The position numbers and the translations under genes were made by a program. The notes under the pieces are model-generated. The model did not search any database and was not told the origin of the DNA. It was given only the letters and a program-made list of their open reading frames with translations. Below, in pieces: positions 1 through 5,394 of a stretch of DNA of 5,394 bases. Source of the stretch: an uncultured bacterium (GTDB lineage Bacteria > Cyanobacteriota > Vampirovibrionia > Gastranaerophilales > Gastranaerophilaceae); NCBI GenBank assembly GCA_946183815.1, contig CAMHDG010000127.1, forward strand, positions 1 to 5,394, given 5' to 3'. Position 1 is the first letter of the stretch; the number at the start of each line of letters is the position of its first letter.

Positions 1-348
1 TATTTCAGGGGCGAATTATATGGCACAAATTATTCGATTGATGTGACAGGCGAAAATAAAAATGATCATAGTCTTGAAAATATGAAATCACTATCAACCC
101 GTCAGAAAGCGAATCCGAGTTATAAAAGTAAGTCACCCTCACAAAAAGGTTGTGTTGGCTCATATTCTGTCAGTGGTTATACCAGAGCAGACGGCACAGA
201 AGTTAAGGGCTATACAAGAACTTGTGGAGCAAAACATGCAGGCATGAGTCAAGAAGAACGACTTGCAGGACAGACAAAATATAAGGGGAAAAAGTTTCAG
301 GATATTCCTCAAAACGAACTTGAAGAAGCAATATCGTTCTTTTTATAA
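1..348 (+). CDS. 3' part of unrecognised protein with tandem GYTR motif
   Basis: The frame is open from the first base of the window to a TAA at 346-348 (about 115 residues visible), so the gene very probably begins upstream. A GTG at 43 could be read as a start, but there is no Shine-Dalgarno site before it and the 14 upstream codons read as normal protein (YFRGELYGTN...). The visible part is hydrophilic and basic, without signal peptide or membrane segment. Its distinctive element, at about 175-222, is two GYTR units twelve residues apart joined by a DGT-x-V core, followed by a cysteine. I recall this Tyr/His-x-Arg, Asp-Gly-Thr, Val pattern from many short bacterial proteins of unknown role, but I cannot name a family. 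The C-terminus is a short acidic helix-like stretch (NELEEAISFF). It is followed by a strong hairpin and faces the radA-aroF unit. The reading frame is well supported; the function is unknown. Confidence 0.7.
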   Translation, partial: YFRGELYGTNYSIDVTGENKNDHSLENMKSLSTRQKANPSYKSKSPSQKGCVGSYSVSGYTRADGTEVKGYTRTCGAKHAGMSQEERLAGQTKYKGKKFQDIPQNELEEAISFFL

Positions 349-370
349 ATAGTTATGTTATAACTAAATA

Positions 371-401
371 ACAATGCGGTAATCAACGATTACCGCATTG
401 T
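371..401. terminator. Bidirectional intrinsic terminator between convergent genes
   Basis: A perfect inverted repeat with a 14-bp stem (arm ACAATGCGGTAATC) and a three-base AAC loop lies 22 bases after the plus-strand stop and 66 bases after the aroF stop. Both flanks are AT-rich (TATACTTTATTT on the plus side, TTATTTAGTTATAAC on the minus side), but neither has a pure T run. It is placed to end transcription from both sides. A weaker 7-bp inverted repeat (TAGTTAT/ATAACTA) sits at 350-366, between this hairpin and the plus-strand stop. Confidence 0.75.
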
Positions 402-467
402 ATACTTTATTTATGCAAGGTGATATTCAGCATGACAGAGTAATATTCCTTTCTATTTACCCCCCTT

Positions 468-1508
468 TTAAACGCTTAAAACCTCTTTTTCAGACTCTAA
501 CAAATCCATGAGTTTTGATAAATGGTTCATAAGTTTTTTGAATTGAGGAATAGTCAAACTTTGAGCACCATCAGACCATGCTTTGTCAGGGTTATTATGA
601 ACCTCCATCATAATACCGTCAGCACCTGCAACTATTGCTGCTTTTGACATAGGCTCAATCAAATATCTTCTTCCTGTTGCATGACTTGGGTCAACAATTA
701 TAGGCAAGTGTGAATATTTCTTTATTACACCCACTGCCGCAAGGTCAAGAACATTTCTTGTATAACCTGAATCAAACCCCTTTATACCACGTTCACACAA
801 TATTACATTAGGGTTTCCGTTATACATAATATGCTCTGCTGCAAGTAAAAATTCTTTTATCCCTGCGGCAGGTCCTCTTTTTAAGATAACAGGTTTATTT
901 GTTTTACCAATAGCCTTTAACATTTTAAAGTTCTGCATATTCCTTGCACCAACCTGAATTATATCGGCATAATCGCAAACCAGTGGTAAATCTAATGTAT
1001 CCATAACCTCTGTAACAACTAAAAGTCCTGTTTTTTCCCTTGCCTGAGCAAGATATTTTAAACCTTTTTCTTCTAAACCCTGAAAATCATAAGGTGACGT
1101 TCTCGGCTTAAAAGCCCCGCCACGCAAAAATTGTGCGCCCATTTCTTTAGCCGCTTGGGCAACCTCTAAAAGACCTTCAATATTTTCTTCTACACTACAA
1201 GGTCCTGCTATAACAACAGGTCTGTTATTTCCGCCTATCTTTACGCCGTTTGAAAATTCTATAATTGTATCTTCTTTTTGAGATTCTCTGCTTGCAAGTT
1301 TAAAGGGTTCTTGAATAGATTTTATTTCTCTAACGCCATCAAATGACATAAGAGAATGTGGCTGAACAAGTCGTTTGTCACCTATTGCAGCAATAACTGT
1401 TAATACTTCACCATAGTTAATATTGATTTTAAAATCAAGGGATTCCAAATGTTCAACAACTTTGTCAATCTGTTCTTTGGTTGCCCCAGGCTCCATAATA
1501 ATAATCAT
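468..1508 (-). CDS. aroF: 3-deoxy-7-phosphoheptulonate (DAHP) synthase, type I-beta
   Basis: This cytosolic enzyme condenses phosphoenolpyruvate with erythrose 4-phosphate to give DAHP, the entry step to chorismate and the aromatic amino acids. The 346 residues have the layout of the Thermotoga maritima-type enzymes. Residues 1 to about 70 form a small ferredoxin-like regulatory domain, which in relatives mediates feedback by Tyr or Phe. Residues about 90 to 340 form the TIM barrel. Visible signatures are AGPCSVE (101-107), GGAFKPRTSPYDFQG (130-144), LKRG (209-212), DPSHATG (273-279) and EVHNNPDKAWSDGAQSL (302-318). The expected metal ligands are all present: Cys104, His276, Glu302 and Asp313. 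The ATG has a clear AGGAG site eight bases upstream. It starts 24 bases after the radA stop, so co-transcription with radA is likely, and the hairpin at 371-401 ends the unit. No truncation or frameshift is seen. Identity is secure; which aromatic amino acid inhibits it cannot be read from the sequence. Confidence 0.96.
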   Translation of the reverse strand: MIIIMEPGATKEQIDKVVEHLESLDFKININYGEVLTVIAAIGDKRLVQPHSLMSFDGVREIKSIQEPFKLASRESQKEDTIIEFSNGVKIGGNNRPVVIAGPCSVEENIEGLLEVAQAAKEMGAQFLRGGAFKPRTSPYDFQGLEEKGLKYLAQAREKTGLLVVTEVMDTLDLPLVCDYADIIQVGARNMQNFKMLKAIGKTNKPVILKRGPAAGIKEFLLAAEHIMYNGNPNVILCERGIKGFDSGYTRNVLDLAAVGVIKKYSHLPIIVDPSHATGRRYLIEPMSKAAIVAGADGIMMEVHNNPDKAWSDGAQSLTIPQFKKLMNHLSKLMDLLESEKEVLSV

Positions 1509-1516
1509 TTTTGTTT

Positions 1517-1521
1517 CTCCT
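1517..1521 (-). promoter_or_regulatory. Ribosome binding site of aroF
   Basis: AGGAG on the minus strand, eight bases before the ATG at 1508. It fixes the start codon and lies within the 24-base gap after radA, which fits translation of aroF from a shared transcript. Confidence 0.85.
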
Positions 1522-1532
1522 ATTCTTTCCCT

Positions 1533-2906
1533 TTATTTCTCGTTACTGATACAGGCAGATATTGCATCAATAATTCTTTTAACTTTTACTATTTGTATAT
1601 TTTCAAATTTTTCATCAACGGAATTATTTGCAGGGATAATAATTTTTTTAAACCCTAATTTTTCAACCTCTTTAATCCGTTTTTCAATATTATTAACGGC
1701 TCTGATTTCGCCTGAAAGCCCGATTTCGCCAACTATTGCGGTATGCGTATCTATCATAACATCTCTTGCACAGGTTGCAACTGCAAGCGCAATACCTAAA
1801 TCTGCCGCAGGCTCTTGAATATCAATCCCGCCTATGACGTTTACATAAACATCTTGTTTAGACAAATTCAAGCCAACTCTTTTTTCAAGTACAGCAAGAA
1901 TTTGAAGCACTCTGCTAAAATCAACCCCATTTGTAACTCTGCGTGGACTTGGATAAGGTGTTGCTCCGACCAGTGCCTGAATTTCCACAAGCATTGGTCT
2001 TGTACCCTCGTTAGTAACAATAATTACACTACCTGTCGATTGAGATTGATTATATTCTTTTAAACATATTTCTGACGGGTTAATAATCTCTTCTAACCCA
2101 TTTGCTCCCATTTCAAAAATTCCGACTTCAGAGGTATTTCCGAACCTGTTTTTGACCGCACGAAGCGTTCTGTAAGATTTGTATTTATCGCCTTCAAATT
2201 GGATAACCGTATCCACCATATGTTCTAACACTTTTGGACCTGCAATATTACCCTCTTTAGTAACGTGACCGATTACTATCATCGTGATATTTTCACTTTT
2301 TGCTATATGCATCAGTTCATTACAACATTCTCTAATCTGGGAAACGCTCCCTGCCGAACTTTGAATATTATCAGAATAAATCGCCTGAATACTATCTACA
2401 ATAACTATATCAGGTTTTTGTTCGAGAATATGTTTTTTTATCAGTTCAAAATTAGTTTGGGGGTAAATGTATAAATTATCTGTGTTTACTTTTAACCTGT
2501 CAGAGCGAAGTTTAACCTGACTTGCAGACTCTTCTGCAGAAATATACAAAATCTTTTTGTCTGATTTAGAGAGTTCACCCCCTGTTTGCAAAAGCAGAGT
2601 AGATTTACCAATTCCAGGGTCACCTGCAAGCAGAACTAATGAACCCTGAACAAGTCCGCCACCTAACACTCTGTCAAACTCTGATATATTTGTTGAAACT
2701 CGAATTTCCTCGCCTATCTGAACATCTTTAATTAACATAGGGGGAGGAGTATTATCAAGGGGCAAATTATTAGATACTCTTGTATCTTTAACGGTTGTTT
2801 CCTCAACAAAAGAATCCCAACTGTTACATTCAGGACATTTCCCCATATAACGAGCCGTTTCATACCCACATTGCTGACATACAAATTTTGTTCTAACTTT
2901 CGCCAT
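1533..2906 (-). CDS. radA: DNA repair protein RadA (Sms)
   Basis: RadA/Sms is a RecA-like ATPase that acts with RecA in recombinational repair and branch migration. The 457-residue length is normal for the family. In order it has a C4 zinc finger (CQQC at 10-13 and CPEC at 24-27), a Walker A motif GDPGIGKST (95-103), a Walker B strand ending IVIVDS (167-172), the RadA-specific KNRFG motif (252-256), and a C-terminal Lon-protease-like domain (about 285-457) containing QEPAADLG. As in other RadA proteins, this last domain has no Lon catalytic serine at that site, so it should be a structural and DNA-contacting domain and not a protease. The start gives MAKVRTKFVCQQCG, the usual RadA beginning, yet no Shine-Dalgarno site precedes it (see the promoter at 2913-2942). 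aroF follows 24 bases downstream; the pairing has no evident functional logic. Identity is secure. Confidence 0.97.
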   Translation of the reverse strand: MAKVRTKFVCQQCGYETARYMGKCPECNSWDSFVEETTVKDTRVSNNLPLDNTPPPMLIKDVQIGEEIRVSTNISEFDRVLGGGLVQGSLVLLAGDPGIGKSTLLLQTGGELSKSDKKILYISAEESASQVKLRSDRLKVNTDNLYIYPQTNFELIKKHILEQKPDIVIVDSIQAIYSDNIQSSAGSVSQIRECCNELMHIAKSENITMIVIGHVTKEGNIAGPKVLEHMVDTVIQFEGDKYKSYRTLRAVKNRFGNTSEVGIFEMGANGLEEIINPSEICLKEYNQSQSTGSVIIVTNEGTRPMLVEIQALVGATPYPSPRRVTNGVDFSRVLQILAVLEKRVGLNLSKQDVYVNVIGGIDIQEPAADLGIALAVATCARDVMIDTHTAIVGEIGLSGEIRAVNNIEKRIKEVEKLGFKKIIIPANNSVDEKFENIQIVKVKRIIDAISACISNEK

Positions 2907-2912
2907 ACGTAT

Positions 2913-2942
2913 ATCTTACTACAAATTTAACAAGAATAACAA
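2913..2942 (-). promoter_or_regulatory. Likely radA promoter, possibly giving a leaderless mRNA
   Basis: On the minus strand TTGTTA (2942-2937) and TAAGAT (2918-2913) are separated by 18 bases and each matches the sigma-70 consensus at four of six positions. The -10 box ends only six bases before the radA ATG, so transcription would begin at or next to the start codon. There is no purine-rich ribosome binding site in this gap, which agrees with a leaderless message. The site lies directly after the terminator of the upstream gene, where a new promoter is needed. This is inference from sequence only. Confidence 0.45.
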
Positions 2943-2956
2943 ATTACCCGCAACAA

Positions 2957-2982
2957 AAAACGGACTCAAAAGAGTCCGTTTT
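2957..2982 (-). terminator. Intrinsic terminator of the glgP-like gene
   Basis: Inverted repeat with arm AAAACGGACTC (11 bp) and an AAAA loop on the plus strand. Read on the minus strand it is a GC-containing hairpin followed by a run of six T residues. It begins 20 bases after the TAA of the phosphorylase-like gene, so it should end that transcript and separate it from radA. Confidence 0.88.
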
Positions 2983-3002
2983 CAACTTATTTATATTTAC
3001 CC

Positions 3003-4694
3003 CTATTTGATATTTGAATAAGTCCAAGCATCAAATGTAGGTGTTTCAGAAATATTCATTTCTTTCTTTGATTCGCCTGTTGTTGCATCATCGTGAGCAA
3101 TAGGTTTGTATAATCTGTTATAGTATTCTACAACCATTCTGTCAGAGTTGAAATAAGCATCAGCAGTTCTGATAGCCTGACGCATCATTCTTGCCCATTC
3201 AGTCTTATTGTTGTAATAAGTAGGGATTGCTCTGTTTTCGATGATATCCATGATACATTCATGGTCTTTCCAGTGTCTTTCTTCCCAAGGCATTTCATCA
3301 TCAAGTCCATCGTATTCAACAGTATAACCATTGATACCGTCAAAAGTACCTTCCACAGTCCAACCGTCAAAGATTGATAAGTGAAGAGCACCGTTTGCGT
3401 TAGCAGACATGCCTGATGTACCTGATGCCTCGAATGGTCTTAATGGTGTATTCAACCAAATATCTGAACCCTTCTTAAGCATTGCAGATAATTGTAATTC
3501 ATAACCAGGAAGAACAACAACATTCTTTAATGAGTGAGATTTGTTCAATAACTTGTTGAACATTTCTTTACCCATAACATCATCCGGATGGAATTTACCT
3601 GCGAAGATGATTTGTAATTTATCTTCATTAAGTAATTTTTCAATTCTTTCTTTATCCATAAGAATTAACCAAGCACGTTTATAATCAGCAAATCTTCTTG
3701 CCCAAGTGATAGTTAAAACGTCAGGGTTAAATCTTTTACCTGCTACGTTAGCGATATATTTGAATAATTCTTCTTTCATTTCACGTTTAGTAGCGAGTAA
3801 TTTTTCAGCAGAATCGTCACCGGTAATTCTCTTATCTTGCCAGTAGTGGAGGTTAACAGCGTTGGTGATTGCTCTTATTGGGCATCTTCCGTCAACCCAT
3901 TCCCACATCTTGTTAGCAACAAGACCGTGTAATTGAGATACTGCGTTAGCAATTCTTGACATTCTCAAAGCAGCAACAGTAAGTGAGAAGTTTTCGCCAC
4001 CAAGTTCGATTGCTTTTTCTCTTGAACAACCTGAGAAGAAACCACCTTGTAATAATGTATCAACCCAGTGTACTTCGTTACCTGCAGCAACAGGAGTGTG
4101 AGTTGTGAATACAGTTCTCTTCTTAACTTCTGCTAAGTCACCGTTGTATTGTCTTAACAATTCAAACGCTGCAGGAAGAGCGTGACCTTCGTTCATGTGA
4201 ACAACCTCAAAGTTGTAGCCAACTTTTTGAAGAACTCTTATACCTGCAATACCTAAAATTGTTTCTTGAGCAATTCTGATTCTTTCGTCACCATCATAAA
4301 GTCTGTGAGAAATTCTCTTAGCCCATTCACTGTTGCCTTCAATATCTGTTGTTAACAAATAGACAGGGCAAGCACCGAACAATTCAGGTTCTACCTTGTA
4401 TGCTTTAACTTTAACTTTTTCACCGAAAGTTTCTACCTCAACAGTTACATCAATATCTGTCAAGAAATCATAATACTTTCTGATATATGCAACCTCAACG
4501 TTGCCTGAATGATCAATACGTTGATCATAATAACCGTATGACCATAACATTGTAACACCTACCATAGGCATTTGAAGATAACCTGCAGATAACATGTGTG
4601 AACCTGCCAAGAAACCCAAACCACCTGAATATGTGTTTAGTGATTGATCTAATGCAATTTCCATTGAAAAATATGCTACATTTGGTAATGACAT
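3003..4694 (-). CDS. glgP: Alpha-glucan phosphorylase homologue (GT35, short form) lacking the PLP lysine
   Basis: The 563 residues belong to the short bacterial/archaeal branch of the glycogen/maltodextrin phosphorylase family (GT35), whose members release glucose 1-phosphate from alpha-1,4-glucans in the cytosol. Family features in order are YFSMEIAL (8-15), TYSGGLGFLAG (21-31), HMNEGHA (166-172), TTHTPVAAGNE (197-207), WARRFADYKRA (331-341), the AGKFHPDD loop (365-372) and NTPLRPFEASGTSGM (415-429). By hand alignment to rabbit muscle phosphorylase, Arg334, Lys339, His199 and Glu422 match Arg569, Lys574, His377 and Glu672. Position 430 should be the lysine that binds pyridoxal phosphate (Lys680) but is Ser (TCT, 3407-3405), and no lysine occurs from 409 to 475. 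Ordinary PLP-dependent phosphorolysis is therefore doubtful, although the fold and glucan site look intact. The start is well placed behind AAAGGA and the end before a terminator. It has its own promoter and no operon partner here. Family membership is secure; activity is not, and the gene symbol is by homology only. Confidence 0.9.
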   Translation of the reverse strand: MSLPNVAYFSMEIALDQSLNTYSGGLGFLAGSHMLSAGYLQMPMVGVTMLWSYGYYDQRIDHSGNVEVAYIRKYYDFLTDIDVTVEVETFGEKVKVKAYKVEPELFGACPVYLLTTDIEGNSEWAKRISHRLYDGDERIRIAQETILGIAGIRVLQKVGYNFEVVHMNEGHALPAAFELLRQYNGDLAEVKKRTVFTTHTPVAAGNEVHWVDTLLQGGFFSGCSREKAIELGGENFSLTVAALRMSRIANAVSQLHGLVANKMWEWVDGRCPIRAITNAVNLHYWQDKRITGDDSAEKLLATKREMKEELFKYIANVAGKRFNPDVLTITWARRFADYKRAWLILMDKERIEKLLNEDKLQIIFAGKFHPDDVMGKEMFNKLLNKSHSLKNVVVLPGYELQLSAMLKKGSDIWLNTPLRPFEASGTSGMSANANGALHLSIFDGWTVEGTFDGINGYTVEYDGLDDEMPWEERHWKDHECIMDIIENRAIPTYYNNKTEWARMMRQAIRTADAYFNSDRMVVEYYNRLYKPIAHDDATTGESKKEMNISETPTFDAWTYSNIK

Positions 4695-4701
4695 AATTTT
4701 A

Positions 4702-4707
4702 TCCTTT
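4702..4707 (-). promoter_or_regulatory. Ribosome binding site of the glgP-like gene
   Basis: AAAGGA on the minus strand, seven bases before the ATG at 4694. It supports the chosen start, which opens directly into the conserved NVAYFSMEIAL beginning of the family. Confidence 0.8.
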
Positions 4708-4759
4708 TCCTATACTAATAATACTTTTGAACTATTTGAAATTAAATAGCATAATTATA

Positions 4760-4788
4760 TTTATACCAACAACATACCATGATTTCAA
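4760..4788 (-). promoter_or_regulatory. Sigma-70-type promoter of the glgP-like gene
   Basis: Minus-strand TTGAAA (4788-4783) and TATAAA (4765-4760) are spaced by exactly 17 bases, each matching the consensus at five of six positions. A TG one base before the -10 box makes it an extended -10 promoter. Transcription should start near 4753, giving a leader of about 59 bases that contains the ribosome binding site. This is the best promoter in the window and suggests solid basal expression. Confidence 0.7.
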
Positions 4789-4981
4789 GGAATTTTTACA
4801 TTTTTTTATTCTTAAATAATTAAAAACAGGGGTATTAAGGATATAAACCGTATTTCCGAATAGTAAATTTTTATTAAGAAACTAATTCTAAAGTATTAAT
4901 TTTAAAGTGTTAGTTTTTGTTTGTAGGATATGTTTAATATTTTAATATCCGTTTTTAAACTTATCGGTAAAATTTGAAATA

Positions 4982-5009
4982 AAAAAACCTCTCAATTGAG
5001 AGGTTTTTT
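4982..5009 (-). terminator. Intrinsic terminator of the small acidic gene
   Basis: A perfect palindrome (core AACCTCTCAATTGAGAGGTT) lies directly after the TAA at 5013-5011. Read on the minus strand its second arm runs into TTTTTTTATT. Because it is symmetric, it could also stop plus-strand transcription. It separates the small acidic gene from the phosphorylase-like gene. Confidence 0.88.
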
Positions 5010-5010
5010 A

Positions 5011-5256
5011 TTATTTATCTTCTTCTGCTTCGAGTCTTTTTTCGACCTCGTCAAGTTCATCCTCTTCATCTTCTTCGTTCTTCTTGATTTCCTCGACAAC
5101 CATTTTAGCCATTTCAACTGCGATAGCGTGTCTTGTATCTTCCGGACAGTTTTGAAGCATGCTTATTGCAGTTCTTACAGTTTCGTCAAGGTCATACCAA
5201 CGATTTCTTTTTTGTGTCGCCAAATCAACCTCTGTTGCATTGATTATGTCTGACAC
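5011..5256 (-). CDS. Small acidic hypothetical protein, start uncertain
   Basis: An 81-residue frame if begun at the GTG at 5256. Residues 19 to about 57 (RWYDLDETVRTAI...) look like a helical domain. A Trp-Tyr-Asp-x-Asp opening followed by two amphipathic helices is a pattern I remember from small uncharacterised proteins of AT-rich bacteria, but I cannot assign a family. The C-terminal tail is strongly acidic: 14 of residues 61-80 are Glu or Asp, and it is probably a charged helix or disordered. No signal peptide or membrane segment is seen. A terminator follows the stop at once, which supports a real gene. The start is doubtful. GAAGAG abuts the GTG with no spacing, the frame closes four codons further up (TAA at 5268-5266), and the sequence changes origin at about 5255-5264. 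The true start and promoter may therefore have been lost at that junction. Confidence 0.65.
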   Translation of the reverse strand: MSDIINATEVDLATQKRNRWYDLDETVRTAISMLQNCPEDTRHAIAVEMAKMVVEEIKKNEEDEEDELDEVEKRLEAEEDK

Positions 5257-5264
5257 CTCTTCAT
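5255..5264. other. Sharp junction between AT-rich and GC-rich sequence
   Basis: To the left lies the AT-rich sequence of the small acidic gene. To the right GC rises to 72 of 124 bases (58%) over 5271-5394, and an internal portion of a GT3 glycogen synthase begins in mid-domain. Homology to GT3 is clear from TAT TAT GAA (5264) onward, and the plus-strand codons before about 5258 no longer resemble that family. The break therefore falls within a few bases. No terminal repeats, IS ends or tRNA that would explain an insertion are visible, so an assembly chimera is the simplest reading. Confidence 0.7.
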
Positions 5265-5394
5265 ATTATGAACCTTGGGGCTATACGCCGCTGGAGGCCG
5301 TGGCCTTCAAGGTGCCTTGCATCACTACCGACCTGGCAGGCTTCGGTCTGTGGGCGCTCAATGAAAACGAACAACGCAACAGTATCGTTGACGG
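5261..5394 (+). CDS. Internal fragment of GT3 glycogen synthase (Bacteroidetes-like)
   Basis: The frame is open to the end of the window and reads SYYEPWGYTPLEAVAF, then VPCITTDLAGFGLW. This is the signature of eukaryote/Bacteroidetes-type GT3 glycogen synthases, which transfer glucose from UDP-glucose to the growing glycogen chain. The E-x7-E pair of the family (Glu510 and Glu518 in human muscle enzyme) is present at 5270-5272 and 5294-5296. GT3 proteins are normally well over 500 residues and this motif lies in the C-terminal domain, so most of the gene is absent on the left and the rest continues beyond the window. There is no start codon, ribosome binding site or promoter. High GC and codon choice (CTG, GCC, GGC, ACC) differ from every neighbour. 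Family assignment is firm; whether the piece truly belongs beside the AT-rich genes is doubtful. Confidence 0.85.

Larger units (their letters stand above)
4695..5010. other. AT-rich intergenic region (316 bases)
   Basis: No gene is supported here. From right to left along the minus strand it holds the terminator of the small acidic gene (4982-5009), an AT-rich stretch from about 4800 to 4980 in which I see no conserved structure, and the promoter and leader of the phosphorylase-like gene. A weak 6-bp inverted repeat GGATAT/ATATCC (4926-4950) lies in the AT-rich part, and another, CTATTT/AAATAG (4732-4749), falls just after the predicted transcription start. Confidence 0.6.

Noticed and set aside
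43..348. GTG at 43 as the start of a complete 101-residue gene
   Set aside because: There is no ribosome binding site before it, and the same frame is open with normal-looking codons back to base 1, so a gene cut by the window edge is more likely.
1423..1818. Plus-strand open frames opposite aroF and radA
   Set aside because: They lie antisense to well-identified genes, are rich in Ser, Ile, Phe and Asn as expected of the complement of AT-rich coding DNA, and have no motifs or ribosome binding sites.
1800..1850. RadA Lon-like domain without a catalytic serine as a defect
   Set aside because: RadA proteins typically lack the Lon protease serine in the PAADLG segment, so this is normal for the family.
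1815..2474. Plus-strand open frames inside radA
   Set aside because: Antisense shadows of radA with low-complexity Cys/Asn/Phe-rich translations.
3185..3391. Second minus-strand frame inside the phosphorylase-like gene
   Set aside because: It overlaps a fully conserved coding frame and has no independent start signal.
4926..4950. GGATAT/ATATCC hairpin followed by GTTTTT as a plus-strand terminator
   Set aside because: The stem is only six pairs with a 13-base AT loop, and no plus-strand gene precedes it.
4996..5253. Plus-strand Phe/Leu-rich frame that looks like a membrane protein
   Set aside because: It is the complement of the Glu/Asp codons of the acidic protein (GAA and GAG read as TTC and CTC), which produces apparent hydrophobicity, and it starts inside a terminator palindrome.
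1..5394. CRISPR arrays, tRNA, rRNA, insertion sequences and riboswitches
   Set aside because: Reading both strands by eye, I found no spaced direct repeats, tRNA cloverleaf, rRNA signature, transposase motif or recognisable riboswitch core.

Overview
The window looks like a piece of an AT-rich, low-GC bacterial genome with one foreign-looking end. Housekeeping genes with good Shine-Dalgarno sites, short intergenic gaps and intrinsic terminators fill positions 1 to about 5255. The low GC and gene types would suit an AT-rich gut bacterium (Gastranaerophilales/Melainabacteria-like or Firmicutes-like), but nothing here fixes the taxon. The last ~130 bases change abruptly to about 58% GC and encode part of a different protein family.

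Layout: (1) 1-348 (+) is the 3' end of an unrecognised protein carrying a tandem GYTR motif. (2) A strong hairpin at 371-401 separates it from a convergent minus-strand pair: radA (2906-1533, DNA repair ATPase RadA/Sms), then 24 bases further on aroF (1508-468, type I-beta DAHP synthase, first step of the shikimate pathway). radA appears to have its own promoter and no clear Shine-Dalgarno site, so it may be leaderless. (3) A terminator at 2957-2982 ends the next minus-strand gene, a short GT35 alpha-glucan phosphorylase homologue (4694-3003), which has a well-formed promoter near 4788-4760 and a good ribosome binding site. (4) A 316-base AT-rich gap leads to a terminator at 4982-5009 and a small acidic minus-strand protein (5256-5011). 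(5) From about 5255-5264 to the end, the plus strand encodes an internal fragment of a Bacteroidetes-like GT3 glycogen synthase, with no gene start.

Two points deserve attention. The GT35 protein keeps the phosphate- and glucan-site residues of glycogen phosphorylases, but the lysine that holds pyridoxal phosphate is serine (codon TCT at 3407-3405). It therefore should not work as an ordinary PLP-dependent phosphorylase. The right end is a sharp compositional and homology break that cuts the GT3 gene and removes the upstream region of the small acidic gene, most simply a chimeric assembly join and less probably a recent recombination. The other genes look ordinary. The aroF, radA and glgP-like genes share no obvious pathway, and the terminators and promoters suggest at least three separate transcription units on the minus strand.
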